The position numbers were made by a program, and so were the translations under genes. From Verrucomicrobiaceae bacterium (GTDB taxonomy: Bacteria; Verrucomicrobiota; Verrucomicrobiia; Verrucomicrobiales; V1-33), in NCBI GenBank assembly GCA_027486335.1, contig JAIXPK010000162.1, forward strand, positions 1 through 32,016: 32,016 nt of DNA, given 5' to 3'. The notes below the pieces were generated by a model that was not told the DNA's origin, searched no databases, and worked only from the letters and a program-made list of their open reading frames with translations. Position 1 is the first letter of the stretch. Each line of letters starts with the position of its first letter. Positions 23,067 through 31,074 of the stretch are shown in pieces.

Positions 23067-24200
23067 ATGAGCGAGGAATCCGCCGAGCACCAAGAAGAAC
23101 ACGAGCAAGAAGCGCCGCCGGCAGAGCGGGTGCATACCCTTGGGCACGTGGACGAGTATCTGAGGCTCGGGCAGGAGTATCACTGTTCGGACATTCACCT
23201 TGCGACGTCGTCGAAGCCGATGTGGAGGCGGTTTGGACAGTTGCAGACGATCTGGGAGAATGCGGATGTTTTGAACAAGGCGGATTGCGAGCGTCTGGTG
23301 AACGGGTTTCTGGGGGAGAAGGAGATGAGGCGGTTGAAGGAGCGTGGGGATATTGACTTTGCGTATGCGACGCCGTTTGGACGGTTCCGGGCGTCGGTGG
23401 TGAAGCAGCGGCTGGGGTACGACATGGTGTTCCGGATCATCAACACGAACGTGCGGACGATGGCGGACCTTGGGTTGCCGAATTCGCTGAAGCCTTTGAC
23501 GCAGTACCACAACGGGCTGGTCCTTGTGACTGGGTCGGTGGGGTCGGGGAAGTCGACGACGCTGGCGGCGTTGATGAATGAGATCAACCATGAGCGGAAC
23601 GATCACATCATTACGCTGGAGGATCCGATTGAGTATGTGTTTGAGTCGGCAAGCTGCCACGTGAATCAGCGGGAAGTGCACACGCATACGGAGTCGTTTG
23701 CGGCGGCGTTGCGTGGGGCGTTGCGGGAGGATCCGGACGTGATCATGGTTGGTGAAATGCGGGATTTGGAGACGATTTCGCTGGCGATTACGGCGTCGGA
23801 GACTGGGCACTTGGTGCTTGGGACGCTGCATACTGGGTCTGCGGCGCGGACGCTGGACCGGGTTTTGGACGTGTTTCCGACGGACCAGCGGGATCAGATT
23901 CGGATCATGGTGAGCGAGTCTCTGCGCGGGATTGTGTCGCAGCAGCTGGTGCCGAGGGCTGATGGGAACGGCCGGGTGCTGGCGATGGAGTTGCTGGTGA
24001 ACACGCCTGCTGTGGCGAACTGTATTCGGGAGGGGAAGACCTTCATGCTGCCTGGGATCATGCAGATCGGGAAGGCTTTGGGGATGATCACGATGGATGA
24101 TTCGCTGAAGGATCTGTATGCGGCAGGGCTGGTGACGGCTGAGGACGCGTTGTTCCGTGCGATTGATCAGGAGCAGATGCGGAAGGACCTTAAAATCTGA
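23067..24200 (+). CDS. PilT/PilU-like twitching motility ATPase
   Basis: A 377-residue secretion-type ATPase. An acidic N-terminal tail of about 20 residues precedes the usual domain (HCSDIHLATSSKPMWR). Walker A is GSVGSGKS (156-163), different from the usual GPTGSGKS in two positions. The Asp box region is ITLEDPIEYVF, Walker B is VIMVGEMRD (Glu230) and the His box is LGTLHTGSAART (His255). PilT hydrolyses ATP to retract type IV pili; a second paralog is often PilU. The acidic tail and variant P-loop suggest this is the accessory copy. There is no Shine-Dalgarno site, but an AT-rich leader. It is followed after 35 bases by a second copy. Confidence 0.92.
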   Translation: MSEESAEHQEEHEQEAPPAERVHTLGHVDEYLRLGQEYHCSDIHLATSSKPMWRRFGQLQTIWENADVLNKADCERLVNGFLGEKEMRRLKERGDIDFAYATPFGRFRASVVKQRLGYDMVFRIINTNVRTMADLGLPNSLKPLTQYHNGLVLVTGSVGSGKSTTLAALMNEINHERNDHIITLEDPIEYVFESASCHVNQREVHTHTESFAAALRGALREDPDVIMVGEMRDLETISLAITASETGHLVLGTLHTGSAARTLDRVLDVFPTDQRDQIRIMVSESLRGIVSQQLVPRADGNGRVLAMELLVNTPAVANCIREGKTFMLPGIMQIGKALGMITMDDSLKDLYAAGLVTAEDALFRAIDQEQMRKDLKI

Positions 24201-24235
24201 GCGGGGCGAACAAGTAATTTTCAAATTTTCCGGCC

Positions 24236-25321
24236 ATGGCCAAAATCGACGCACTTTTTCAAGAACTGATTGCCCGCAAGGGGTCTGACCTGCATATTTC
24301 GGAGGGGCAGCCTGCGAAGATCCGGGTGCACGGGGGGATTCATGCGATCCGGGAGGAGATCCTGACGCATGATGAGATGGAGAGCATGATGACTGAGATC
24401 TGCGACCAGCGGGCGTGGGATCGGTATGCGGCGAAGGGGGATTTGGATTTTGCGTATGAGATGGATGACGACAACCGGTTCCGGTGTAACTATTTCAAGC
24501 AGAACAAGGGGTATGGGGCGGTGTTTCGGATTATTCCGACGAAGATTGCGACGCTGGAGCAGTTGGGGATTCCGCCGATTGTGAAGCGGTTTGGGGAGAT
24601 GCGGAGTGGTTTGGTGCTGGTGACTGGGCCGACTGGGTCTGGGAAGTCGACGACGCTGGCGGCGCTGATTGACTATGTGAATTCGAATTACAACCGGCAC
24701 ATCATTACGGTGGAGGAGCCGATTGAGTTTGTGCACCGGAACAAGCGGTCGATCATCACGCAGCGAGAGGTGCCGATTCAGACGCCGACGTTTGCGGACG
24801 GTTTGCGAGCGGCGTTGCGGGAGGATGCGGACATTGTGCTTGTGGGAGAGATGCGGGATTTGGAGACGATTTCGCTGGCGCTGACGGCTGCGGAGACTGG
24901 GTTGCTGGTATTTGGGACCCTGCATACGAACAATGCGCGGAAGACGGTGGACCGTTTGGTGGACGTGTTTCCGTCGGACCAGCAGTCGCAGGTGCGGACG
25001 ATGCTGTCGGCGTCATTGCGTGGGGTGGTGGCGCAGTTGCTGATGAAGAAGGCTGATGGGAAGGGGCGGGTGGCGGTGAATGAGATTCTGGTGGCGACGC
25101 CTGCGGTGTCTGCGATTATCCGTGAGGGAGCGACGCAGAAGCTGACGGATGTGATTACCGGTGGGGCGTCGCTGGGGATGCAGTTTATGGACCAGGCGAT
25201 CTGGGCGCAGCTGCAGTCTGGTGCGGTGACGCCGTTTGAGGCGTATATGAAGGCGATCGACAAGACGCGGTTCCGCAAGTTCCTACCGAAGGAGATGGCG
25301 GACACGATGAGTGATGGCTGA
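24236..25321 (+). CDS. pilT: Type IV pilus retraction ATPase PilT
   Basis: A 361-residue hexameric ATPase. The domain order is SDLHISEGQPAKIRVHG, then Walker A GPTGSGKS (131-138), TVEEPIEFVH, Walker B IVLVGEMRD (Glu205) and FGTLHTNNARKTVDR (His230). All are canonical for PilT, so this is the likely main motor. It shares the operon with the paralog just upstream, about half identical by eye over the core. The leader TTTTCAAATTTTCCGGCC has no Shine-Dalgarno site. Filament assembly genes are not in the window. Confidence 0.95.
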   Translation: MAKIDALFQELIARKGSDLHISEGQPAKIRVHGGIHAIREEILTHDEMESMMTEICDQRAWDRYAAKGDLDFAYEMDDDNRFRCNYFKQNKGYGAVFRIIPTKIATLEQLGIPPIVKRFGEMRSGLVLVTGPTGSGKSTTLAALIDYVNSNYNRHIITVEEPIEFVHRNKRSIITQREVPIQTPTFADGLRAALREDADIVLVGEMRDLETISLALTAAETGLLVFGTLHTNNARKTVDRLVDVFPSDQQSQVRTMLSASLRGVVAQLLMKKADGKGRVAVNEILVATPAVSAIIREGATQKLTDVITGGASLGMQFMDQAIWAQLQSGAVTPFEAYMKAIDKTRFRKFLPKEMADTMSDG

Positions 25322-25342
25322 GAGAAGAGGGGAAATTCATGG

Positions 25343-25371
25343 TTGCCGACTGGGGCGGCCGTCCCTTAAAT
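25343..25371 (+). promoter_or_regulatory. Possible promoter of the TPR gene
   Basis: TTGCCG, 17 bases, TTAAAT, in the 92-base gap after pilT and 42 bases before the TPR start. It matches the sigma-70 consensus at four of six positions in each box. The gene may instead be read from the upstream operon. Confidence 0.3.
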
Positions 25372-25413
25372 CCACCTTAGAAACTGTCCTCGAAATCCTC
25401 CTCAATTGAAATC

Positions 25414-26808
25414 ATGAACGAAGCCGTCGTTACGGAAAAAGAGCTCCCGCAGGGGTATAAGAACACCTATGACAAGGCCGTGGCGGCCATCAAGATGAGC
25501 AACCACGGGTATGCCGTGGAGTTGCTGCTGAGCATATTGAAGGATGTGCCGGCGTTTCTGGATGGACGGCGGGTGCTACGTCAGATGGAGGTGACGGTGA
25601 ATGGGGGGAAGAAGAAGTTTCTGGACACGAGTTCTGTGAAGCTGAGGAAGTCGGCGGCGACGGTGAAGAAGGATCCTGTGGCGGCGATCTTTGAGATTGA
25701 GGAAGTGCTTAAGGAGGATCCGATGAGCATGGCTGCGAATATGGCGTTGTTTGAGGCAGCGAATGCGGCGTCGATGCCGAGGACGGCGGCGTTTGCATTG
25801 GAGACGGCGTTGAAGGGCAAGCCTGGGGATACGAAGCTTGGGCATCGGCTGGCGGAGTTTCTGATGGCGCATGACGAACCGGAGCAGGCGATCAAGATCT
25901 ACGAGCATATCCTGAAGCATGACAATGCGGATGGGGAGGCGCGGCGCGGGTTGACGAATTCGAATGCGCGTTTGTCGATGAAGCGGACGAAGCTGGACCA
26001 GGAGGGGACGAATTTCCGGTCACTGCTGAAGAGTTCGAAGGATGCGAAGCAGCTGGAGGACATGTCGCGGGTTGGTGCGACGAAGGATCAATTGCTGGAG
26101 CAGATTGCGCACCTTGCGCCTGAGTACGAGGCGAATCCGAACGACATCAACGTGGTGCGGAAGATTGCGGATCTGTATGAGCGGATGGAGGACTGGGAGC
26201 AATCGCTGTCGTATTTCAGCTGGGCGTATCAGTTGAGCAACGGGGATTCGGCGCTGGAGAACAAAGTGCACCGGATTCAGGACCGGCTGGATGAAATTCA
26301 CATCAAGCAGCTGAGTGATTATCTGGAGGCGAATCCTGATTCTGAGGATGCGGAGGCGCGGCGGGCTGAGTTGGCGCATTTTGAGCGTCAGCGGAGTGAG
26401 AAGCTGGTGTCGGTGGCGAAGGAGCGGGTGGACCGGAATCCGACGGATCCTCAGTTGCGGTATGAATACGGGACCCATTTGTATGGGGCTGGGTATTCGC
26501 GCGAGGCGATTCCTGAGTTGCAGCGTGCGAAGAGCAATCCGCACATCCGGCACAAGGCGATGCTGATGCTGGCGCGGTGTTATGCTGGCGGGAAGATGTA
26601 CGATCTGGCGTTCAACCAGCTGCAGGAAGCTGAGAAGGAGATGGTGACGATGGACAGCACGAAGAAGGAGCTGTTGTATGAGATGGGCGGGATGATGGAG
26701 CGTCAGGGCAAGCCGACTGAGGCTCTGGAGTATTACAAACAGATCTACGCGGTGGACTACGGGTACCGCGATGTGGCGGCGCGTGTGGAAGGTGCTTACG
26801 GTGGTTGA
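25414..26808 (+). CDS. TPR-repeat protein downstream of pilT
   Basis: A 464-residue soluble protein made of tetratricopeptide-like helix pairs. Repeat-like parts include RTAAFALETALKGKPGD, PEQAIKIYEHILKHDNADG, WEQSLSYFSWAYQLSNGDS, and near the end KPTEALEYYKQIYAVDYGYRD. There is no signal peptide or membrane segment, so it should act in the cytoplasm as a scaffold. A charged helix at about 285-335 may form a coiled coil. Its position after the two PilT genes suggests a partner in pilus or motility machinery, but this is inference from context. Codons are less G-biased than in most genes here, as in the PilT genes, which often goes with high expression. The end overlaps the next gene by 13 bases, in convergent direction. 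Confidence 0.88.
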   Translation: MNEAVVTEKELPQGYKNTYDKAVAAIKMSNHGYAVELLLSILKDVPAFLDGRRVLRQMEVTVNGGKKKFLDTSSVKLRKSAATVKKDPVAAIFEIEEVLKEDPMSMAANMALFEAANAASMPRTAAFALETALKGKPGDTKLGHRLAEFLMAHDEPEQAIKIYEHILKHDNADGEARRGLTNSNARLSMKRTKLDQEGTNFRSLLKSSKDAKQLEDMSRVGATKDQLLEQIAHLAPEYEANPNDINVVRKIADLYERMEDWEQSLSYFSWAYQLSNGDSALENKVHRIQDRLDEIHIKQLSDYLEANPDSEDAEARRAELAHFERQRSEKLVSVAKERVDRNPTDPQLRYEYGTHLYGAGYSREAIPELQRAKSNPHIRHKAMLMLARCYAGGKMYDLAFNQLQEAEKEMVTMDSTKKELLYEMGGMMERQGKPTEALEYYKQIYAVDYGYRDVAARVEGAYGG

Positions 26809-27209
26809 GACCACGCGATCGTTTCGAGATTAACGCGGAGGAATTCCCCGTCGCCGGACTTCAGGTAGAGCTGAGGAGTCTGGTTGGCGGGGAGTTTTTC
26901 TGTGGTGGAGTAGAGCCGGATGGGGCAGCCGGGGAGATTGGCAGCGAACATGCGGTCGTCGCGGCGTTTGAGGGTGGGGCCGCTGGCGGGGATGATGGCG
27001 AACTGGTGCTGGCCGAGGGAGAGGGTGGGGAGTGTTGAGTCGCGGGAGTGGAACGTGGAGTCACCGACTGCGGTGGGCCATGAGACGCGGAAGGTGGCGT
27101 GTTTTTGTGAGGCGGAGAGCCATGAGGCGGCGGCGACGGCGACGGCGAGGAGGGAGAAGAGCAGGAGGACGCGGCCGGGGGTGCCGCGGGGGGAGTTCCG
27201 GGGTTTCAC
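26796..27209 (-). CDS. Small membrane-anchored protein of unknown function
   Basis: A 137-residue protein. Residues 14-30 (VLLLFSLLAVAVAAASW) form a signal anchor, and the remaining part is a beta-rich small domain, with FRVSWPTAVGDSTF and IRLYSTTEKLPANQTPQLYL, that I cannot name. Two Cys or other catalytic residues are not evident. It is the last gene of the - strand group after prfB, with a 50-base gap, and overlaps the convergent TPR gene by 13 bases. C-ending codons support coding. Confidence 0.75.
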   Translation of the reverse strand: MKPRNSPRGTPGRVLLLFSLLAVAVAAASWLSASQKHATFRVSWPTAVGDSTFHSRDSTLPTLSLGQHQFAIIPASGPTLKRRDDRMFAANLPGCPIRLYSTTEKLPANQTPQLYLKSGDGEFLRVNLETIAWSQPP

Positions 27210-27259
27210 GGGGCGGATGGGTGGCGGCGTGGTGTGAGGGCCCGCCGGGAGGGAGTTGG

Positions 27260-28406
27260 TTAGACCTCGTCGTCGCTATCGCCGTCGGCGGTCTGGCCGC
27301 GGAGTTTGGATTCGATGAAGACGTCGATATCGCCGTCCATGACGGAGGAGATGTTACCGGTTTTGCAGCCGGTGCGATGGTCCTTGACGAGTTGATAGGG
27401 TTGGAAGACGTAGGAGCGGATCTGGCTGCCCCATGCGATTTCGCCCTTCTGGTCGTAGCTGCGCTCGACTTCGGCCTTCTTTTTGTCTTCCTCGATCTGA
27501 TAGAGTTTGGCTTTGAGCATGCCCATGGCGAGGTCCTTGTTTTTGCCCTGGGAACGTTCGTTCTGGCAGGCGACGACGACGCCGGAAGGTTTGTGGGTGA
27601 TGCGGACGGCGGTTTCGACTTTATTGACGTTCTGGCCGCCTTTCCCGCCGGCGCGGTAGGTATCGACCTGGAGGTCGACGTCGCGGATTTCGATATTGAT
27701 AGTGTCGTCGATTTCTGGGACGACGTCGATGCTGCAGAACGACGTGTGGCGACGACTCTGGGAGTCGAAGGGGGAGATCCGGACGAGGCGGTGGACCCCG
27801 CGTTCGTTCTGGAGGTAGCCGTAGGCGTAGGGTCCGGAGACCTTCATGGTGACCGAGCGGAAGCCTGCGCCTTCACCTTCTGTGAAGTCGATCATTTCAG
27901 CGGAGAGCCCGTGACGGTCGGCCCAGCGAGCGAACATGCGGTAGAGCATTTCGGCCCAGTCGCAGGCCTCGGTGCCACCTGCGCCGGCGTGGACGGTGAG
28001 GAAGGCGTTGGAGTTGTCGAGACCTCCGCTCATGAGCGTGAGGATTTCGAAGTCTGCGATGGCGCGGGTGAGTTTGGGGAATTCGTCGCGGGCTTCGACG
28101 CGCATGGAGGGGTCGGAGTCTTCTGCGGCGAATTCGAGGAGGACGTCGAAGTCGTTGAGGCGAGCTTCGAGTTTGCGGAAGGTTTCGATTTTCTGGCCGA
28201 CGACGGCGCGATCGGAGCTGACGGCTCTGGCTAGGGAGGCGCGGTCCCAGAAGTCCGGGGCGGACATTTTCTGCTCGAGTTCCGCGAAGCGGGTTTCAAG
28301 GGCAGGCAAGTCAAAGATACCTCCGGAGTTCGCCCAGGCGCGCATGGAGCGCGGTGGTGTCGAACGCCTGGAGGTCGATGGTCAGAGCGTTGGTATTAGG
28401 TTCCAT
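27260..28406 (-). CDS. prfB: Peptide chain release factor 2, with programmed +1 frameshift
   Basis: Release factor 2 ends translation at UGA and UAA. The first 31 codons (28406 to 28314, [11 protein letters not shown] onward) end at an in-frame TGA (28313-28311). The ribosome must shift +1 at CTT TGA C to read on as [10 protein letters not shown]; total length is then 381 residues. After the shift the domains are normal: the stop-codon recognition tripeptide SPF (about 211-213) and the GGQ motif in [12 protein letters not shown] (about 256-258), plus [17 protein letters not shown]. An ATG at 28345 in the second frame gives an ORF without the recoding site and is not the true start. It is in the group with the sulfatase-like and mini-prepilin genes. 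Confidence 0.95.
28310..28325 (-). promoter_or_regulatory. prfB +1 frameshift recoding site
   Basis: On the - strand this reads CGGAGGTATCTTTGAC. It has the internal Shine-Dalgarno-like CGGAGG just before TAT, the CTT slippery codon and the TGA stop followed by C, the same arrangement as in E. coli prfB (AGGGGGTATCTTTGAC). Low RF2 favours frameshifting and so RF2 makes its own level: this is known for the family. A normal gene caller splits or trims the gene here. Confidence 0.95.
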
Positions 28407-28483
28407 GGAGAGAAGAGCGGGCACAGAGGAGCCGGAGAGGTGGACTGCAAGTGGGGAGTTGGGAATTCAGGGGACGTTGCAGG

Positions 28484-28654
28484 TCAGGAGGAGGCGGGGG
28501 CTTGGGAAGGGGAGGAAGCTGGGGAAGCTGGGGAAGTGGAGCGGGAGCGTTGCCAGCCTGGGAAGGCGAGGCCGACGAGGAGAGCGGAGAGGGCGAGGAG
28601 GATGAGGATTTCGATGACGGAGAGCCCTTTGGAGGAGTGGCGTGGGGCGGTCAT
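28484..28654 (-). CDS. Mini-prepilin-like protein
   Basis: A 56-residue protein with the prepilin signature: a short basic leader (MTAPRHSSKG), then LSVIEILILLALSALLVGLAF. Cleavage would fall between Gly10 and Leu11, with Glu at +5, as required by prepilin peptidase. After the helix only about 20 polar residues (WQRSRSTSPASPASS and more) follow, so no globular head. It could be a minor pseudopilin or a remnant of a longer gene. Its ATG overlaps the stop of the sulfatase-like gene (ATGA), so it is probably translated with it. It is the only pilin-like gene in the window. Confidence 0.7.
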   Translation of the reverse strand: MTAPRHSSKGLSVIEILILLALSALLVGLAFPGWQRSRSTSPASPASSPSQAPASS

Positions 28655-30825
28655 GAGGGGCGGGCTGGTTTGGGCGGAGGTTCGCCTGTGGGGAAGATTT
28701 CGGGGATGCGGGCATCGTGGTGATCGCGCATCCATGACCAGAGTTTATCCTTCATGGAGGAGAAGATTTCCGGGTAGAGCGGAGCGACATTGGTGGTGCA
28801 GCCGGGGTCGTTGCGGAGGTCGTAGAGACGGACGATGTCGAAGCGCTGGCCGGGGGTGAAGACGAGTTTCCAGTGTTCGGTGCGGAGGGCGCGTTCCTTG
28901 TGCTGGAGGGCTGGGGCGGAGAACTGGGGTTTGAGGGCGAAGCGGCCGTCTGGTGAGGGAGTGGCGGTGACGGGGAGTTCGGCGGGAGGGGAGGCGAGGG
29001 GGGATTCGCCGGGGATGGAGCGGGTGGGGAAGAGTTGAGCGGATTCGGAGAAGGCGGCGAGGCCGAGGGAGGGTGTGCCAGCGACGTAGGGCTTGAGGCT
29101 GACGCCTTCCATGGAAGGGGAAGAGGGTAGGCCGCAGAGGTCGAGGAGGGTGGGGGCGAAGTCGATGGTGCGGACGAGGTGGGGAATGGCGGCGGGGGTG
29201 GTGGTGCCGGGGAGGTGGAGGATGGCTGGGACGTGGAGGGATTCCTCACCGGTGCAGCTGGCACCTGAGCCGAGGGAGCGGAGGTTTTCGAGGAGTTCGA
29301 CCCCGTGATCGCCGGTGACGAGGACGATGGTGTGGTCCCATGCGCCGGAGTCGCGGAGTTTGGCGATGACCCTTGTGACGCAGTCGTCGAGCCGGTTGAT
29401 GCCGCCGGCGTAGAGGGCGCGGACGAATTCTTTATCGCGCGGGGAGAGAGGGGAGGCGTTGGGATTGGCGGCTAGGTTCTGGATCCATGTATCCGGGTTG
29501 AAGCCGAGAGAGCCGAGCTGGTGGTTGAGACCGTTGCGGCGGAGTTGTCTGGGGCTGTTAGTGAAGGGGAGACGGGTGCAGGAGTAGTAGACGGTCCAGA
29601 AGAACGGAGGCGCGTCGGCGGGTCGGGAGTCGAGGCGTTGGACGACGCGGTCGGTGGTTGATTCCGGGCTGATGAGCGTGGCGCTGCGGGCGAGGGTAGG
29701 GAGGAGGGAGCGGCCGAGAGGTGAGAGGAGCCAGAGCGGGAGGATGGGGTGGGCGGCGCAGAGTGATTCGCTGAGGACGGCCCGGGCGCAGCCGCCGTCG
29801 GCGGTTTCGATGGAGTCGAAGCCGAGGGGGAGGGAGTCGAACATGCCGGCCCCGGCGTCGCCGAGGACTGCGGTTTCGTAGCCGTGGCTGCGGAGGGCGA
29901 GGGCGAGGCTAGGGGAGGATGGGGAGAGGTCTGACGGGGAGGGGAAATCGTGGCGGAGCCCGTGGGTGTGGGGGTATTGGCCGGTTAGGAGGGAGGCCAT
30001 GCCGGGGACGCTGCCGTTGATGGGTGCGAAGCATTGGCGGAAGCTAACGCCTTTGTCGGCGAGATGGCGGAGGGTTGGGGCGAGCTGGTCCGTGGAGTCT
30101 GGGCCTGCGAAGTCGGCGCGGAGGGAGTCGCTGGCGATGACGAGGACGTTAGGGCGTGAGGGGGTTGGGGCGGGAGTGGGGGAGTCGTCTGGAAGGGGAG
30201 CGGAGGCGAGTTGGAGGGCTCCGAAGGAGGCGGCGACGAGGGCGGAGGCGGTGGCGGCGTTGGTGCCGTCGCTCCATGCTGGGCGGAGACGGCGGAGGGC
30301 GCGGACGAGGTACCACGAGGCGCTGAAGGCGGCGGCGGTGATGGGGAGGGCGCGGAGGAGGAAGGGGAGGGTGCGGTTGCGGAGCCAGTCGGGCGCGAGT
30401 TGCTGTAGTGAGAAGTACCAGTGATTGGCGTCCATGCCTTGCATGAGCCATGGTTTGAACTGGACCATGGAAGCGGAGGCGATGAGCGCGGCGAGGGAGC
30501 AGAGGAGGAACGTGCGCCATGCGACGCTCCATGAGGAGGGGCGAGGGGCGGACCAGATGGAGACGAGCGGGTGGAGGAGGAGGGCGAGGAGGACGCTAGC
30601 GGGGAGGTGTGCGAGGAAGAAGACGGAGGCGTGGCCGCGGATGATATCGGAGCGGATGGCGGCGGAGGCCATGCCATCGAAGCCTGCTTTGGCGACTGGC
30701 CAGAGACTGATGAAGGAGAGGAGACCGCCGGCGAACTGGAGGGTTTGCCAGATCAGGACGAAGGCGAGCACGCGAGGGAAGATCCGCGAGGTGGGAGGCG
30801 GAGAAGTGCGGTCGGGCGTGGTCAT
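28651..30825 (-). CDS. Membrane-anchored sulfatase-like (alkaline phosphatase superfamily) protein
   Basis: A 724-residue protein. Five or so hydrophobic segments lie in the first 210 residues (about 18-42, 67-90, 104-120, 155-175 and 192-208). The catalytic domain follows: NVLVIASDSLRADF with metal ligand Asp233, nucleophile region GSVPGMASLLTGQYPHTHG and second metal site VTGDHGVEL (Asp506, His507). In normal sulfatases the nucleophile stretch is C/S-x-P-S-R; here it is Ser272-V-P-G-Met276, so the Arg is missing. This points to a phospho- or phosphoglycerol-transferase-like enzyme rather than a formylglycine sulfatase. Its gene is coupled to a mini-prepilin and precedes prfB. The start at 30825 is the first Met in the frame. 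Confidence 0.88.
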   Translation of the reverse strand: MTTPDRTSPPPTSRIFPRVLAFVLIWQTLQFAGGLLSFISLWPVAKAGFDGMASAAIRSDIIRGHASVFFLAHLPASVLLALLLHPLVSIWSAPRPSSWSVAWRTFLLCSLAALIASASMVQFKPWLMQGMDANHWYFSLQQLAPDWLRNRTLPFLLRALPITAAAFSASWYLVRALRRLRPAWSDGTNAATASALVAASFGALQLASAPLPDDSPTPAPTPSRPNVLVIASDSLRADFAGPDSTDQLAPTLRHLADKGVSFRQCFAPINGSVPGMASLLTGQYPHTHGLRHDFPSPSDLSPSSPSLALALRSHGYETAVLGDAGAGMFDSLPLGFDSIETADGGCARAVLSESLCAAHPILPLWLLSPLGRSLLPTLARSATLISPESTTDRVVQRLDSRPADAPPFFWTVYYSCTRLPFTNSPRQLRRNGLNHQLGSLGFNPDTWIQNLAANPNASPLSPRDKEFVRALYAGGINRLDDCVTRVIAKLRDSGAWDHTIVLVTGDHGVELLENLRSLGSGASCTGEESLHVPAILHLPGTTTPAAIPHLVRTIDFAPTLLDLCGLPSSPSMEGVSLKPYVAGTPSLGLAAFSESAQLFPTRSIPGESPLASPPAELPVTATPSPDGRFALKPQFSAPALQHKERALRTEHWKLVFTPGQRFDIVRLYDLRNDPGCTTNVAPLYPEIFSSMKDKLWSWMRDHHDARIPEIFPTGEPPPKPARPS

Positions 30826-31000
30826 GGGCGGGGCTGCGGTTAAGTGTCCCGCGGGGCGGTTGATTGCAACGGCAATCGGGGAGCAGGAGGTGTGCCCTTG
30901 GCGTGTGGTGAGTGGGGTTCGAGGAGCCTGCGGCAGGAGGGTTTGCGGGCTAGGACCACGGATTTCGCGGATGGGAGTGGATCGGCGGCGGCAGAAAAAG

Positions 31001-31035
31001 AAAAACCCCCTTCCGGCCCTGTGGCCGGAAGGGGG
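31001..31035 (-). terminator. Intrinsic terminator of the porin gene
   Basis: A perfect 13-base-pair stem: CCCCCTTCCGGCC (31006-31018), loop of four (CTGT), GGCCGGAAGGGGG (31023-31035). On the - strand it is followed by TTTTTCTTTTTC, the T-run that releases transcription. It sits 40 bases after the porin stop. It is the only clearly intrinsic terminator found in the window. Confidence 0.93.
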
Positions 31036-31074
31036 AACCTGAACAAAACAACCTAACAGACTAAACGGATCGAA

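Noticed and set aside
27032-28234. 400-codon + strand frame opposite prfB
   Set aside because: It is antisense to a complete RF2, with only Asp/Val/Gly-rich content and no family signals.
28260-28345. prfB starting at Met 28345 as an intact gene
   Set aside because: The upstream 31 codons and CTT TGA C recoding site are in place, and homologous N-terminal residues exist upstream.
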